Made by a program: the position numbers and the translations under genes. The notes beneath the pieces were generated by a model. That model was not told the DNA's origin. It made no database searches and saw only the letters and a list, made by a program, of their open reading frames with translations. From assembly GCF_018882125.1 (NCBI RefSeq), contig NZ_JACVOZ010000001.1:496001-560000 (forward strand): a stretch of DNA of 64,000 nucleotides. The letters run 5' to 3'. Every line of letters begins with the position of its first letter. The first letter of the stretch is position 1. The DNA is from Polynucleobacter sp. AP-Melu-500A-A1. Lineage in GTDB: Bacteria; Pseudomonadota; Gammaproteobacteria; Burkholderiales; Burkholderiaceae. Positions 28,573 through 39,027 of the stretch are shown here, piece after piece.

Positions 28573-28952
28573 AAAGCTTAAGACCGATTCGTACCGAAGA
28601 TGAATACGAAGCAGCATTAGCTGAGGCCTCTGATTTTGTAGATCAGGAGCCATTACCTGGCACAAAAAAAGCAGATCGATTTGAAATGCTATTAATGTTG
28701 ATCGAGGCTTATGAAGCTAAGCATTACTTAATAGCTCCACCAGATCCTATTGAAGCTATTAAGTTTCGAATGGAGCAATCCGGCTTAACTCCTAAAGATT
28801 TGCAACCCATGATCGGTGGATTAAATCGTGTTTATGAAATCCTAAATCGTAAACGGCCATTAACTTTAAAAATGATTTGGAAGTTACATTCCATGCTCGG
28901 AATACCAGCGCAAAGCTTGATTAAGCAAGCGGATCAGTTGTACGCAGCGTAA
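28569..28952 (+). CDS. higA: HigA-like antitoxin
   Basis: A 127-residue HigA-type antitoxin/transcription regulator. The N-terminal half is acidic and helical (RTEDEYEAALAEASDF; DRFEMLLMLIEAYE). The C-terminal half is an XRE-type helix-turn-helix (about residues 66-115; EQSGLTPKDLQPMIG, then GGLNRVYEILNRKRPLT). GAGG at 28556-28559 and GGAGGG at 28560-28565 precede the ATG. It normally neutralises HigB and represses the operon. Here the toxin ORF upstream has no start, so it appears to be an orphan. It is convergent with queC (2-nt gap). Confidence 0.88.
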   Translation: MKSLRPIRTEDEYEAALAEASDFVDQEPLPGTKKADRFEMLLMLIEAYEAKHYLIAPPDPIEAIKFRMEQSGLTPKDLQPMIGGLNRVYEILNRKRPLTLKMIWKLHSMLGIPAQSLIKQADQLYAA

Positions 28953-28954
28953 CT

Positions 28955-29695
28955 TTAGTTTTTACGATACCTTGTAGGATCACTCAGATTGGCTTGCTTA
29001 AAGCCTACTTGTCGTAAGCGACAAGATTCACATTCTCCGCAAGCTTCGCCTAAATCATTGGCTTGATAGCAAGAAACCGTTTGGGAGTAATCGACACCTA
29101 AGGTAGTGCCTAATTCAATAATCTGCGCCTTACTCATATGGATGATGGGGGCATGCACTCTAAAGCGATTCTCGTGATTAATAGCTTCTACCCCTGCTTT
29201 GGTAGCTAGGTTCGCCATCTCTTCAAAAGAGGCAACATACTCTGGGCGGCAGTCTGGGTAACCAGAATAGTCAACGGCATTAGCGCCGTAAAAGACATCT
29301 AATCCACCGAGTGACTCAGCCCAGCCTAAAGCTAGTGAGAGCATGATCGTATTGCGTGCTGGAACGTAAGTTACCGGAATCTCATGATCATTGCCTGGAG
29401 TGATGGGGATGGCAATTGCTGAATCAGTGAGTGCAGAGCCGCCGAAGCGAGTGAGATCTAGGTTCACAACTTCATGTCGAATCACACCCATCTTTTTCGC
29501 AATATGTTTGGCAGCAGCCAATTCAGAAGAATGGCGCTGACCGTAGCTCACTGATAGTACGTACGGCGCATATCCAAGATCTTTTGCTAAAGCCAGAATG
29601 GTGCTGGAGTCTAGACCACCTGAAAATAAGATTACTGCAGGCGCATTGGGTTTGCGTGGCGCAAACTGTTCAAAGGCTGCAGACAACGAGGACAT
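28955..29695 (-). CDS. queC: 7-cyano-7-deazaguanine synthase
   Basis: It makes preQ0 from 7-carboxy-7-deazaguanine with ATP and ammonia, in queuosine biosynthesis. The PP-loop motif [13 protein letters not shown] (about residues 23-35) and the zinc-binding cysteines in [17 protein letters not shown] near the C-terminus are intact. The 246-residue length is slightly above the E. coli enzyme. It sits 14 nt downstream of cpoB on the same strand, a queC-after-Tol-Pal arrangement also seen in other Proteobacteria. Confidence 0.95.
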   Translation of the reverse strand: MSSLSAAFEQFAPRKPNAPAVILFSGGLDSSTILALAKDLGYAPYVLSVSYGQRHSSELAAAKHIAKKMGVIRHEVVNLDLTRFGGSALTDSAIAIPITPGNDHEIPVTYVPARNTIMLSLALGWAESLGGLDVFYGANAVDYSGYPDCRPEYVASFEEMANLATKAGVEAINHENRFRVHAPIIHMSKAQIIELGTTLGVDYSQTVSCYQANDLGEACGECESCRLRQVGFKQANLSDPTRYRKN

Positions 29696-29709
29696 TACGT
29701 AAGAAGGGA

Positions 29710-30441
29710 TTACTTCGTTGCAGAAATCAGAGATTGCGCTTGCTGTGCAGCATCGCTATCGGGATACTTCGCGACGATATCGCTAAAGATTTTCTTAGCG
29801 GCTGCTTTGTTTCCACTCTCTAATTGGCAGTTACCTAAAGTAAGCATGGCTGCTGGAACGCGAGGATGATTTGGGAAGCGCGATATCAAGGATTGCAGTT
29901 GTGCAATAGCACCTTTGTAATCTTTGTTGGCATATTTACTATTACCACCCCAGAAGAGCGCTAATGGAAGGTAAGGACTCTTTGGGTATTTACTGGCAAA
30001 GGCGGAGAAACCATCTTCCGCTCTTTTAAGATTACCGGCTTGGAATGCTTTTAAGGCATCGTCATACGCTTTTTTCTCAGCGGGTTGAATAACGCCACTA
30101 ACGCCTTCAATGGTGATGCTACGGGGCTCAAAACTACCCATACGATTATCGAGATCTTGGTAATAGGTCTTTTGGCTAGTGCTTATATCTTCACCTTGTT
30201 TTTCTAGATTCTCAATTTTGCCGCGTAGCTCTGCATTTTCAGATTTGAGTTTGTCAATCTGGCCTTGGAGTTCAAGCTGAGTCGTGGCAACCGTTTTGCG
30301 TAGATCCAATATGGCTCTGCGAGCCTCATCATCATCAAAGAGAGCCCAGGCGCTAGAAGAGCTTCCCAAACAAATGACAACAGTACTTAAACAAAACGCT
30401 CGTGAGAGCGTTTGTTTATTAAGAGAAGAAAGCGTCAGCAT
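29710..30441 (-). CDS. cpoB: Tol-Pal system protein CpoB
   Basis: A periplasmic coordinator of peptidoglycan synthesis and outer-membrane constriction that binds TolA (formerly YbgF). A signal peptide covers about residues 1-33, cleaved near SSAWA. A coiled coil (about 40-85, [20 protein letters not shown]) mediates trimerisation, followed by TPR repeats (about 120-243; [28 protein letters not shown]). The 243-residue length is typical. Its start shares one base with the pal stop. Confidence 0.94.
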   Translation of the reverse strand: MLTLSSLNKQTLSRAFCLSTVVICLGSSSSAWALFDDDEARRAILDLRKTVATTQLELQGQIDKLKSENAELRGKIENLEKQGEDISTSQKTYYQDLDNRMGSFEPRSITIEGVSGVIQPAEKKAYDDALKAFQAGNLKRAEDGFSAFASKYPKSPYLPLALFWGGNSKYANKDYKGAIAQLQSLISRFPNHPRVPAAMLTLGNCQLESGNKAAAKKIFSDIVAKYPDSDAAQQAQSLISATK

Positions 30442-30929
30442 TAGTTTGTAATATAGACAATGTCAGCGCGGCGGTTTTCTGCCCAAGCTGCTTCATTATT
30501 GCCATCCGCTTTTGGTTTTTCTTTACCAAAGCTCACTGCTTCCATTTGGTCATTAGAAACACCCATCAAGTTCAATGATTTACGAACTGCTTCTGAACGA
30601 CGTTGACCCAATGCTAAGTTGTACTCAGCTGTACCACGATCATCGGTATTACCCTGAATGATAATTTTTTGTTTTGGATTAGCCTTAAGGTAACCAGCAT
30701 GAGCTGACAACATTTTTTGATATTTCGTCTCAACGTTGTATTCGTCAAGACCAAAGTAAACACTTTTCTCATACAGCGGGCTCTTTGGATCATTCCATGG
30801 CTGTGAGCCAAAGTTACTGTTAGCGCCATCTACGTCATCGAGCTTTACGCCTGATGAGCAAGCTACCAAAAGTGCAGTTGCTCCTAAGAGTGCAAATGTA
30901 GCGGCACGGCGTGCGATTGAGATTGTCAT
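30441..30929 (-). CDS. pal: Peptidoglycan-associated lipoprotein Pal
   Basis: An outer-membrane lipoprotein binding peptidoglycan. The lipobox is in ATALLVACSSG, with lipidated Cys near residue 24. The OmpA-like C-terminal domain shows VYFGLDEYNVE, IIIQGNTDDRGTAEYNLALG and RRSEAVRKSL, including the Asp and Arg that hold diaminopimelate. At 162 residues it is normal. A 121-nt gap separates it from tolB and may carry its own promoter. Confidence 0.97.
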   Translation of the reverse strand: MTISIARRAATFALLGATALLVACSSGVKLDDVDGANSNFGSQPWNDPKSPLYEKSVYFGLDEYNVETKYQKMLSAHAGYLKANPKQKIIIQGNTDDRGTAEYNLALGQRRSEAVRKSLNLMGVSNDQMEAVSFGKEKPKADGNNEAAWAENRRADIVYITN

Positions 30930-31050
30930 TTGGGTTCCTTCTTCCTACAAATTAGTAAATAAATTAGTTGATGGTTAATATTTTAACCCCCAAGAGGCCT
31001 AAAAATGACTAAATCGCTATAAAAATCAGGGCAATCTAGTCAGGCAATTA

Positions 31051-32355
31051 TTAATCCATGAAGGGACCCCAGGATGGCTGACGGACGTCAGAGCCTGGAA
31101 TACTCAATACCTGCTTCGAGTTGCCATCGACGGATACAGCCGCTAAGACCCGCTTACCACCGACCTTAGTCGAGTAGAGGACATACTTTCCATTAGCAGC
31201 AAAGGATGGTGATTCATCAGAAGTACCATCAGTTAGTGCTTGTGTATCTCCGGTGGCTAAGTTCATGATGTAGAGGCGGAAGGCGCCACCGACATTGGCG
31301 ATATAGGCTAAATATTTTCCATCTGGAGAAATGCGAGGAGAAGTTACAAAGCCTTGCTTAAAGCTAACCCGTTTTGCGCCTTCCACTTGTTCGCCTTCTG
31401 CGCTCATGCGATAAATCTGGGGATTACCACCACGATCGCTTGTGAAATAGATATAACGACCATCTGGTGAATATTGTGGCTCCGTATCAATCGTGTTGCC
31501 GCGAGTCAAGCGCTGTAAGCCAGATCCGTCAGCATTGATGACATAGATTTGGGTATTGCCATCTTTAGATAAGGAGATGGCCAGTTTTCTACCATCCGGT
31601 GACCAAGCAGGTGCGCTGTTATTGCCCTTTTGGTTCGATAGAGCAATACGACGACCGGTTGCTAATTCATGCACATAGATAACGGGCTTACGATCTTCAA
31701 AAGAAACGTAGGCTACTTTTTTACCATCAGGTGACCATGATGGAGAAATAATAGGATCACTACTAGCCATAGCATTGCGAATATTCTGCCCATCTGCATC
31801 GGAGATCACTAGGCGAAAACGTTTGCCATCCTTGATTACATAAGACAAGCGCGTAGAGAAAATACCGCGCTCACCTAATAACTTCATGATGATGTCATCG
31901 GCAATTTTGTGCGCGGCTGCACGAAGATTGTCCGCGCTAGAGTTGATGTTCAAGCCACCCAGACTTTGGGATTTGCGAATATCAAACAGTTTGTATTGAA
32001 TATCAAATTGACCACTACCTTTTTCCACTACAGAGCCTACTACTAAGGCATCAGCACCTCGGGCAGCCCAAGACTTGAAGTTTGGTGTGCCTTCATCACT
32101 TTCGCTAGCATTGCCGTTCTCTGTGTTTTTAAAGTAACCGCTACGAGCTAAATCCTGACGAATGATGTCAGTGATGCTAGTAGGCAATTTATTTTCATCT
32201 TTAAATCGCATCACTGCGATTGGATAGAGTGATTGACCAACCCCAGTAATTTCAATGCTCATTTGCGCAAAGCTTGGCAAGCTCAATAAGCTCAGCGTCG
32301 TGGCGCTCAGAATCAGAATAGTTTTTTGCAAAGTACGTGCGATTGAATTCATCAT
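31051..32355 (-). CDS. tolB: Tol-Pal beta-propeller protein TolB
   Basis: A periplasmic protein that switches between binding Pal and TolA. The signal peptide is about residues 1-30 (cut after SFA). An N-terminal domain (about 31-165) precedes a six-bladed propeller with repeated SPSWSPDGKKVAYVS-, APAWSPDGRKLAISL- and PQYSPDGRYIYFTSD-type blades. The 434 residues fit the family. It follows tolA with a 10-nt gap. Confidence 0.97.
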   Translation of the reverse strand: MMNSIARTLQKTILILSATTLSLLSLPSFAQMSIEITGVGQSLYPIAVMRFKDENKLPTSITDIIRQDLARSGYFKNTENGNASESDEGTPNFKSWAARGADALVVGSVVEKGSGQFDIQYKLFDIRKSQSLGGLNINSSADNLRAAAHKIADDIIMKLLGERGIFSTRLSYVIKDGKRFRLVISDADGQNIRNAMASSDPIISPSWSPDGKKVAYVSFEDRKPVIYVHELATGRRIALSNQKGNNSAPAWSPDGRKLAISLSKDGNTQIYVINADGSGLQRLTRGNTIDTEPQYSPDGRYIYFTSDRGGNPQIYRMSAEGEQVEGAKRVSFKQGFVTSPRISPDGKYLAYIANVGGAFRLYIMNLATGDTQALTDGTSDESPSFAANGKYVLYSTKVGGKRVLAAVSVDGNSKQVLSIPGSDVRQPSWGPFMD

Positions 32356-32365
32356 ATTTTGATAT

Positions 32366-33196
32366 TTACTTTGGTTTTAATTTCAGTTCAGGGGTCAATG
32401 TTGGAAATTGTCCATTGTCATCTCTTGGCAAACTTTGGGTTGCATCGATAGCACTCAAAACCGCTTGATCCCAAGCATTATCGCCGCTACTAGATGTCAT
32501 TGTCCTTGAAAGGATAGCGCCATCTGGAGCTAAGCGCACCTGTACAACGGTTTGTTTGTTACCTTTAAAAGAATCTGCGTTAAAGGTGATATTGGCACGA
32601 ACCTTTTTAATGACTTTATCGCTCCAGCCTGGGGGCGCGTTGCCGCCACCACCAACGCCGCTACCTACAGAGCCGCCAGTACCACCATCCTTGGCGGCCA
32701 TGCCGCGCAGGCTAGCAATGTTGGCTTCGCGTCGCTTATCTGCTTCCGCATTGGCTTTAATTTGAGCTGGAGTGAGTGCCGCTGGCTTAGGGGGCTCTGC
32801 CTTCTTTGGAGGCTCGACTTTTTTAGGCATCTCTTTTGGTGGAGGTGGCGTTATAGCCTTAGGCACTTCCTTGATTACTTCTTTTTTTGGAGGTTCTTTT
32901 TCTACTGGTTTTTTCTTCACTGCGATATCGGCAGCTTCTTCTTTGAATTCGGTTTTGAGTTCAGGTACTGGTGGCGTTTCTACTTGCTGAGAGGAGTCCC
33001 ATAACTCAACTTCTATTCCGGCGGGTGTACTGTTATTCCAGCTAATACCAATGACCAAGAAAGCAAGTAAGCCTAAATGCGCAATTAAAGAAAAAGTAAA
33101 GGCGCGCTTAGTACTTTCTTCTTTGGTTAGGCGACCACGCTCACGACCGCCTCGGCCAAAAGGATTTTGTGAAAGTTGTGCGCTAGTCATTGCCAA
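32366..33196 (-). CDS. tolA: Cell envelope integrity protein TolA
   Basis: An inner-membrane protein energised by TolQR. A single membrane helix (about residues 33-52, FSLIAHLGLLAFLVIGISW) is followed by a long Pro/Lys/Glu-rich periplasmic region (about 70-165; repeats like EPPKKE, PPPPKEMPKK). A glycine-rich linker (about 180-195) precedes a C-terminal TonB-like domain (about 200-276). At 276 residues it is shorter than E. coli TolA, mostly in the helical linker. Confidence 0.93.
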   Translation of the reverse strand: MAMTSAQLSQNPFGRGGRERGRLTKEESTKRAFTFSLIAHLGLLAFLVIGISWNNSTPAGIEVELWDSSQQVETPPVPELKTEFKEEAADIAVKKKPVEKEPPKKEVIKEVPKAITPPPPKEMPKKVEPPKKAEPPKPAALTPAQIKANAEADKRREANIASLRGMAAKDGGTGGSVGSGVGGGGNAPPGWSDKVIKKVRANITFNADSFKGNKQTVVQVRLAPDGAILSRTMTSSSGDNAWDQAVLSAIDATQSLPRDDNGQFPTLTPELKLKPK

Positions 33197-33214
33197 GAGT
33201 TACAGTATGGAAGC

Positions 33215-33634
33215 TTATTGACTCTTAACGGCAAGGCCTACGCGTTTGACGCCATTCTCTTTAAGCTTAGACATCACATCCATCACCACTTCATATTTGA
33301 TGGACTTGTCTGCAGCTAATACGACAGGCTGCTCAGCAGACTTTTCAGCTTGAGATCGGGCAAAAGCACCAAGCTCAAATTTATCGAGCGTTTGAACGGG
33401 CTCACCATCTTTACGAACGATGACTTTTTCATTGACGTCGATCGTCAGAAATACTGGTGGTAATGATTGCACTTTAGCGCCACCCACTGTTGGAAGATTC
33501 ACAACGCCAGGATTGACCATGGGTGCGGTAACCATAAAAATTACCAAGAGCACGAGCATCACATCAATGTAAGGAACCACATTGATGTCAGACATTGCCC
33601 GACGTTTATTTTTACGTAATGAAGAGGCGGCCAT
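33215..33634 (-). CDS. tolR: Tol-Pal protein TolR
   Basis: An ExbD-family partner of the TolQ proton channel. One membrane helix (about residues 18-40) carries the essential Asp in INVVPYIDVMLVLLVIFMV. A periplasmic dimerisation domain follows. The 139-residue length is normal. It lies between tolQ (11-nt gap) and tolA (18-nt gap). A second ExbD-like protein in this window (39028-39489) lacks Tol neighbours. Confidence 0.95.
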   Translation of the reverse strand: MAASSLRKNKRRAMSDINVVPYIDVMLVLLVIFMVTAPMVNPGVVNLPTVGGAKVQSLPPVFLTIDVNEKVIVRKDGEPVQTLDKFELGAFARSQAEKSAEQPVVLAADKSIKYEVVMDVMSKLKENGVKRVGLAVKSQ

Positions 33635-33645
33635 AACTTTTTCTC

Positions 33646-34302
33646 TTATCGCCCAGCAGTTTGACGTTGCAAAATATTGGTGAACTCTTCAATGAAGGTT
33701 TCAAAACGAATCGATAGACGATCCACATCGGTAGCTGCGCGGTTGTAAGCAACCACTGCAGGAATTGCGGCAAACAAGCCAATCGCCGTTGCAATCAATG
33801 CTTCTGCAATACCAGGTGCTACTGCAGAGAGCGTTGCGTTTTGTACGTTTGCTAAACCGCGGAAGGAATGCATGATTCCCCAAACCGTTCCAAACAAACC
33901 AATGTAAGGAGAGACAGAACCAACAGAAGCCAAGAAAGGCAGGTTCGCTTCCAAGGTATCCATTTCACGCTGATAGGTTGCTTTCATAGCGCGACGGGCA
34001 GCATCGATTTCCCGAACTTTCATGAACTCTTGCATGCCTGCTTCAAAGATGTGCTCTAGAACCGCATCGCTACGGGTATTGCGCTGTGCTGACTCTAAGA
34101 GGGTACCCAAGTCGCCACCAGACCAGAAATCGCGCTCAAATCGCTCTGTATCCTTCCTGACGCCTCGCAAAATAGCAGTTTTCTTAAAAATGATGGTCCA
34201 AGAGGCAACCGACATAGCCATTAATAACAACATGACTAACTGGACTAATAGGCTGGCATTGAGGACTAGGGAGAGGAAGGATAGGTCTTGTGTAGTGTTC
34301 AT
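33646..34302 (-). CDS. tolQ: Tol-Pal proton channel protein TolQ
   Basis: An inner-membrane MotA/TolQ/ExbB-family protein with three membrane helices, forming the proton channel with TolR. Conserved segments include GLFGTVWGIMHSFRGL and APGIAEALIATAIGLFAAIPAVVAYN. I start at ATG 34302 (MNTTQDLSF), giving 218 residues. The frame stays open 15 codons further, to 34347, but that would reach into the region serving glyA. It heads the tolQRAB-pal-cpoB-queC run and diverges from glyA. Confidence 0.94.
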   Translation of the reverse strand: MNTTQDLSFLSLVLNASLLVQLVMLLLMAMSVASWTIIFKKTAILRGVRKDTERFERDFWSGGDLGTLLESAQRNTRSDAVLEHIFEAGMQEFMKVREIDAARRAMKATYQREMDTLEANLPFLASVGSVSPYIGLFGTVWGIMHSFRGLANVQNATLSAVAPGIAEALIATAIGLFAAIPAVVAYNRAATDVDRLSIRFETFIEEFTNILQRQTAGR

Positions 34303-34366
34303 GGTGAGTTTTGTATGATGTAGGTTGATTTTACTAAAGCAGTTCAACTACATCAGGATTATCGCT

Positions 34367-35611
34367 ATGTTTGACCGTCAAAATACTTTATCTAAAACCG
34401 ACCCAGAGTTATGGGCAGCGATTCAGAACGAGAATCGTCGTCAAGAAGACCATATTGAGCTGATTGCCTCCGAAAACTATACCTCTCCAGCAGTAATGCA
34501 GGCTCAGGGCTCCCAGTTAACGAATAAGTATGCAGAAGGCTATCCAGGCAAGCGTTACTACGGCGGTTGTGAATTCGTGGACGTGGCTGAGCAATTGGCG
34601 ATTGATCGTGTGAAGGCGCTTTATGGCGCTGAAGCAGCTAATGTGCAACCCCATTGTGGTGCGTCTGCCAATCAAGCAGTGTTCTTGGCATTCTTAAAGC
34701 CTGGTGACACCTTTATGGGAATGAGCTTAGCTGATGGTGGTCATTTAACGCATGGAATGGCCTTGAACATGAGTGGTAAGTGGTTTAACCCCATTTCCTA
34801 TGGGCTCGATAAAAACGAAGCGATCGATTACGAGCAAATGGAACGTTTGGCGCGTGAACATAAGCCCAAATTAATTATCGCTGGAGCATCCGCCTACTCT
34901 CTAGTAATCGATTGGGAGCGTATTGGTAAGTTAGCAAAAGAAGTGGGTGCCATTTTTATGGTGGATATGGCGCATTACTCTGGTCTGATTGCCGCTGGTG
35001 TTTATCCAAACCCAGTACCGCATGCCGACATCGTGACTTCAACAACCCACAAGAGTTTGCGTGGTCCACGTGGTGGCATTATCTTGATGAAAGCCGAGCA
35101 CGAGAAGGCTATTAATTCTGCAGTATTCCCTGGCTTGCAAGGCGGCCCATTGATGCATGTGATTGCTGCTAAAGCCACTGCATTTAAAGAAGCGCAAGAA
35201 CCAGGCTTTATCGACTATCAAAAGCAAGTAGTGGCTAATGCCAAAGCTTTGGCAGGGACTTTAATTGAGCGTGGCCTGCGGATTGTCTCGGGCGGCACAG
35301 ACTCCCATGTGATGTTAGTAGATTTACGTGCTAAAAAAATGACTGGTAAAGAGGCTGAAAAAGTCTTAGGTGATGCACATATCACTTGCAACAAAAATGG
35401 CATTCCAAATGATCCAGAAAAACCCATGGTGACGAGCGGTATTCGTTTAGGATCGCCAGCAATGACGACTCGTGGATTTAAAGAAGCTGAAGCAAGACAG
35501 GTTGGTAATTTCATTGCGGATGTTTTAGATAATCCACATGATCCAGACAATATTGCTAAGGTTCGTGCGCAAGTAGCTGAGTTAACCAAGCGCTTCCCAG
35601 TTTACGGTTAA
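34367..35611 (+). CDS. glyA: Serine hydroxymethyltransferase
   Basis: A PLP enzyme interconverting serine and glycine with tetrahydrofolate, the main one-carbon source. The N-terminal [16 protein letters not shown], the [20 protein letters not shown] block and the PLP-lysine motif [15 protein letters not shown] are intact. ATG 34367 is chosen over the upstream in-frame codon at 34325 because AGGA lies at 34355-34358 and the protein then begins [10 protein letters not shown], 414 residues, the usual length. nrdR follows after 15 nt. Confidence 0.97.
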   Translation: MFDRQNTLSKTDPELWAAIQNENRRQEDHIELIASENYTSPAVMQAQGSQLTNKYAEGYPGKRYYGGCEFVDVAEQLAIDRVKALYGAEAANVQPHCGASANQAVFLAFLKPGDTFMGMSLADGGHLTHGMALNMSGKWFNPISYGLDKNEAIDYEQMERLAREHKPKLIIAGASAYSLVIDWERIGKLAKEVGAIFMVDMAHYSGLIAAGVYPNPVPHADIVTSTTHKSLRGPRGGIILMKAEHEKAINSAVFPGLQGGPLMHVIAAKATAFKEAQEPGFIDYQKQVVANAKALAGTLIERGLRIVSGGTDSHVMLVDLRAKKMTGKEAEKVLGDAHITCNKNGIPNDPEKPMVTSGIRLGSPAMTTRGFKEAEARQVGNFIADVLDNPHDPDNIAKVRAQVAELTKRFPVYG

Positions 35612-35626
35612 GCAAGAAGGCTCACA

Positions 35627-36073
35627 TTGCGCTGCCCTTTTTGCCATAACGACGATACCCAGGTTCTCGATACCAGGGTATCGGATGAGGGCGATACCAT
35701 TCGCCGTCGTCGCCGTTGTTCCAAGTGCGATAAACGCTTTACTACCTATGAGCGGATTGAATTAGCGCTGCCAGCCATCGTTAAGAAAAACGGTAGCCGA
35801 GTTGAATATAGTCACGATAAGTTGGTGAGCTCAATAAAGTTAGCCTTGCGTAAACGCCCAGTGTCATCAGATTCTGTAGATGAATCGATTGCGCGTATCG
35901 AAGAAAAATTACTCAGTCTGGGCGAAAAAGAAATTCCTAGTGAGCGCGTTGGAGAGCTGGTGATGCGTGAGCTCAAGCGTTTAGACAAAGTAGCCTATAT
36001 CCGCTTTGCCTCTGTCTACAGAAGTTTTGCAGACATTGAGTCCTTTGAGAGTGCGCTTAAAGAGTTGAAATGA
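35627..36073 (+). CDS. nrdR: Transcriptional repressor NrdR
   Basis: An ATP-cone repressor of ribonucleotide reductase genes. The N-terminal zinc ribbon has [15 protein letters not shown] and [15 protein letters not shown]; the ATP-cone spans about residues 49-139. The start is TTG at 35627 with AGAAGG six bases upstream. The 148 residues are typical. It follows glyA, a conserved pairing in betaproteobacteria, and ends before a clear bidirectional terminator. Confidence 0.97.
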   Translation: MRCPFCHNDDTQVLDTRVSDEGDTIRRRRRCSKCDKRFTTYERIELALPAIVKKNGSRVEYSHDKLVSSIKLALRKRPVSSDSVDESIARIEEKLLSLGEKEIPSERVGELVMRELKRLDKVAYIRFASVYRSFADIESFESALKELK

Positions 36074-36110
36074 GTAACGATTTGAGTGGGCGTTTAATCT
36101 GCCTAAAAAT

Positions 36111-36140
36111 AAAAAAGGACTGTAATGCAGTCCTTTTTTT
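36111..36140. terminator. Bidirectional intrinsic terminator between nrdR and adk
   Basis: AAAAAAGGACTG, loop TAATG, then CAGTCCTTTTTTT: a strong hairpin flanked by A and T runs that works in both directions. It separates convergent nrdR and adk. Confidence 0.88.
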
Positions 36141-36167
36141 GAATCAAATTTTAATAAATTGAATAAC

Positions 36168-36881
<714 letters not shown>

Positions 36882-36928
36882 CTATATACCTTGTTCCTAG
36901 GATTATCCCCAAGTAAACCCCAGCCGAA

Positions 36929-37693
36929 TCAAGATTTGCTGAGGATCAGCCTGACTCTCTCTAGGTCCTCAGGGGTATCGACCCCAGCAGGAGGCGCCTT
37001 TGGGGCGATATGAACAGCGATGCGATAGCCATTCCATAGCGCTCTGAGTTGCTCCAGTGCTTCTGCTTGTTCGGGAGGTGCAGACTCTAGACGCGTATAA
37101 GCTTGTAAAAAATCTGCGCGATAGGCATAGATACCTAAATGGCGTAAATGAGCAGTCTTCACTTTCATATTCTGATCACGCACAAACGGAATGGCTGCTC
37201 GCGAAAAATACAGAGCCTCATTGTTTCGATTGAGTACTACTTTCACCACATTCGGATTTGTAATTTCCGCAGGATTGGTGATTGGTGTAGCAACAGTGGA
37301 GATCGCGCAACTAGAATTATCAGCCAAGGTTTGTGCGACTTGATTAATGAGCTCTGGAGGAATGAGGGGCTCATCACCCTGAACATTAACCACAATTGCA
37401 TTAGGTGGCAATTGAAGTAATTGTGACACTTCAGCAATACGATCGGTTCCCGTGGGATGATCTGGACTAGTGAGTAAGCATTCAATCCGATGTTCATCAC
37501 ATGCCGCCTGAATTTCTGGTGAGTCGGTGGCTACCACCACACTTTGTGCATTTGATAGTTTGGCGCGTTCAGCAACTCTTATCACCATCGGTTTGCCACC
37601 TAAATCAGCCAGTGGTTTGCGAGGTAAGCGAGTTGAACCTAAGCGCGCAGGAATGACCACTAAAAATTCAGGGGCCTTGGATGTATTACTCAT
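36929..37693 (-). CDS. kdsB: CMP-Kdo synthetase (3-deoxy-manno-octulosonate cytidylyltransferase)
   Basis: It activates Kdo for LPS inner-core synthesis. The N-terminus FLVVIPARLGSTRLPRKPL, VQGDEPLIPPELI, and the HLGIYAYRADFL segment are diagnostic. The 254-residue length is normal. Gene order exbB-exbD-lpxK-Trm112-like-kdsB-adk on one strand suggests an LPS-biosynthesis operon. Confidence 0.97.
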   Translation of the reverse strand: MSNTSKAPEFLVVIPARLGSTRLPRKPLADLGGKPMVIRVAERAKLSNAQSVVVATDSPEIQAACDEHRIECLLTSPDHPTGTDRIAEVSQLLQLPPNAIVVNVQGDEPLIPPELINQVAQTLADNSSCAISTVATPITNPAEITNPNVVKVVLNRNNEALYFSRAAIPFVRDQNMKVKTAHLRHLGIYAYRADFLQAYTRLESAPPEQAEALEQLRALWNGYRIAVHIAPKAPPAGVDTPEDLERVRLILSKS

Positions 37694-37714
37694 CAGATTA
37701 TTAATAAGTAAATC

Positions 37715-37891
37715 TTAGAATTCGTCAGCGCTAATGCTGCGTGCTTCATCTACCATCATTACGGGAATGTCATTGCGAATCGGGTACGCCAAGCGATCTG
37801 CTTTGCAAATCAACTCATTTTTTTCTGCATTTAAATGCAAAGGACTTTTGCACAAAGGGCAGACCAAAATATCGAGAAGGCGTTTATCCAT
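37715..37891 (-). CDS. Trm112-family small protein (YcaR-like)
   Basis: A 58-residue protein read from ATG 37891. It begins MDKRLLDILVCPLCKSPL, continues to ELICKADRLAYPIRNDIPVM and ends DEARSISADEF. The CxxC pair and the YPIRNDIPVMM motif are the Trm112/YcaR signature. Only three of the family's cysteines are seen (C11, C14 and one before KADRLAYP). Function in bacteria is not established. It lies between lpxK and kdsB, the same place as ycaR in E. coli. Confidence 0.9.
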   Translation of the reverse strand: MDKRLLDILVCPLCKSPLHLNAEKNELICKADRLAYPIRNDIPVMMVDEARSISADEF

Positions 37892-37930
37892 GATGTGTCG
37901 TGTTTCGTATGAAGTTGTCAGGTATATGAA

Positions 37931-39019
37931 TTACAAAGTGTAACGGTTTGGATCGGGTCTTTGGAGGATAGATTGCAGCCACTCAGCCAGGCTATCCGAA
38001 ATACGCAAGCTCATGGGAACTACCCAAATACGCTCATCATTAATTCCGGCGCACTTCACGGCGTCTTTTTCAGTAATGAGGATGCAACTCGCGTTCATTG
38101 AGCTAAAGAACGCGGCTGTAAATGTCGCATGATCTGGAAGAGGGATGCACTTGCTAGCGATGCCGTGTTTAAGCAGATCATCAAAAAAGCCCTGCGGGTT
38201 ACCCAATGCGGCGACAGCGGTAATCTTATTGGGCAAGTAAGTACTTGCAATCGATTCTAGACTTTGCGTATTGCTTGGATTGATTAATTGATAGGGTGTG
38301 TCTAATTCTCCGGTCATGCTGAAAGCACGGCGCCCTAAAAAATATTCATCGAGTAAACCATGAGATTTGCTAGCCTTTTGTTTGCCAGTCAGTAAGGTAG
38401 CATCTCGTTCACGACTGGCAGACTCACGCAATGGCCCTGCGGGTAATAAGAAACCATTACCTTCACCCCGAGCATCGCGCACAACAAATTCAATATCACG
38501 GCCACCTTCACGTGCGGGCCAGCGAACCAAACCTTGATGTTGCAAGCCATCATCGCTGATGATGACATTCACTTCAGGTGAATGCTTTAGCAGCGCCCGA
38601 ATCGATAGATTGCGTTTTGGAAATACCCAAATCGGAAATTGATCATGAGTCCGTTTTGCAATGAGCACGGGTTCGTCACCCACCTCAGTAGGATCAGAAT
38701 CGCTATGCACCTGTTGAGGACTTATTTTTAATGTGGAGCCATAGCCTCGGCTAATAATTCCGGGTTTCCAACCGAGCTGACTTAAGCGTTCTGCTAATGC
38801 AATAACGATGGGTGTTTTACCAGTGCCACCAACACGAATATTGCCAACAATGATGATAGGAACAGGCGCCGATTTTTGTTTACTAATTCCTAGATCTTGA
38901 ATCAGTTTTCGTACACGTAGTACGAGTCCATGTATCCAAGAGAGAGGCCACAACACAATACTTGTTGGCCCACGTCTTTCCCAAAACTGGGGTGCTTTGC
39001 GAAAGAAAGAAATTGACAT
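37931..39019 (-). CDS. lpxK: Tetraacyldisaccharide 4'-kinase
   Basis: It phosphorylates the 4' position of the lipid A precursor at the inner membrane. The N-terminal amphipathic segment is followed by the P-loop VGNIRVGGTGKTPIVIAL (about residues 57-74). The DDGLQHQ catalytic region and the C-terminal FFDDLLKHGI and DHATFTAA motifs are present. The 362 residues are slightly long for the family. It lies 8 nt after exbD. Confidence 0.96.
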   Translation of the reverse strand: MSISFFRKAPQFWERRGPTSIVLWPLSWIHGLVLRVRKLIQDLGISKQKSAPVPIIIVGNIRVGGTGKTPIVIALAERLSQLGWKPGIISRGYGSTLKISPQQVHSDSDPTEVGDEPVLIAKRTHDQFPIWVFPKRNLSIRALLKHSPEVNVIISDDGLQHQGLVRWPAREGGRDIEFVVRDARGEGNGFLLPAGPLRESASRERDATLLTGKQKASKSHGLLDEYFLGRRAFSMTGELDTPYQLINPSNTQSLESIASTYLPNKITAVAALGNPQGFFDDLLKHGIASKCIPLPDHATFTAAFFSSMNASCILITEKDAVKCAGINDERIWVVPMSLRISDSLAEWLQSILQRPDPNRYTL

Positions 39020-39027
39020 TGGCTTAA

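Noticed and set aside
32552..33004. 150-residue ORF opposite tolA, very rich in Trp and Phe
   Set aside because: The composition is the mirror of the Lys/Pro/Glu-rich TolA linker, so it is an antisense artefact rather than a gene.
34022..34318. 98-residue plus-strand ORF within tolQ
   Set aside because: It is antisense to conserved TolQ sequence and shows no start signal or known domain.
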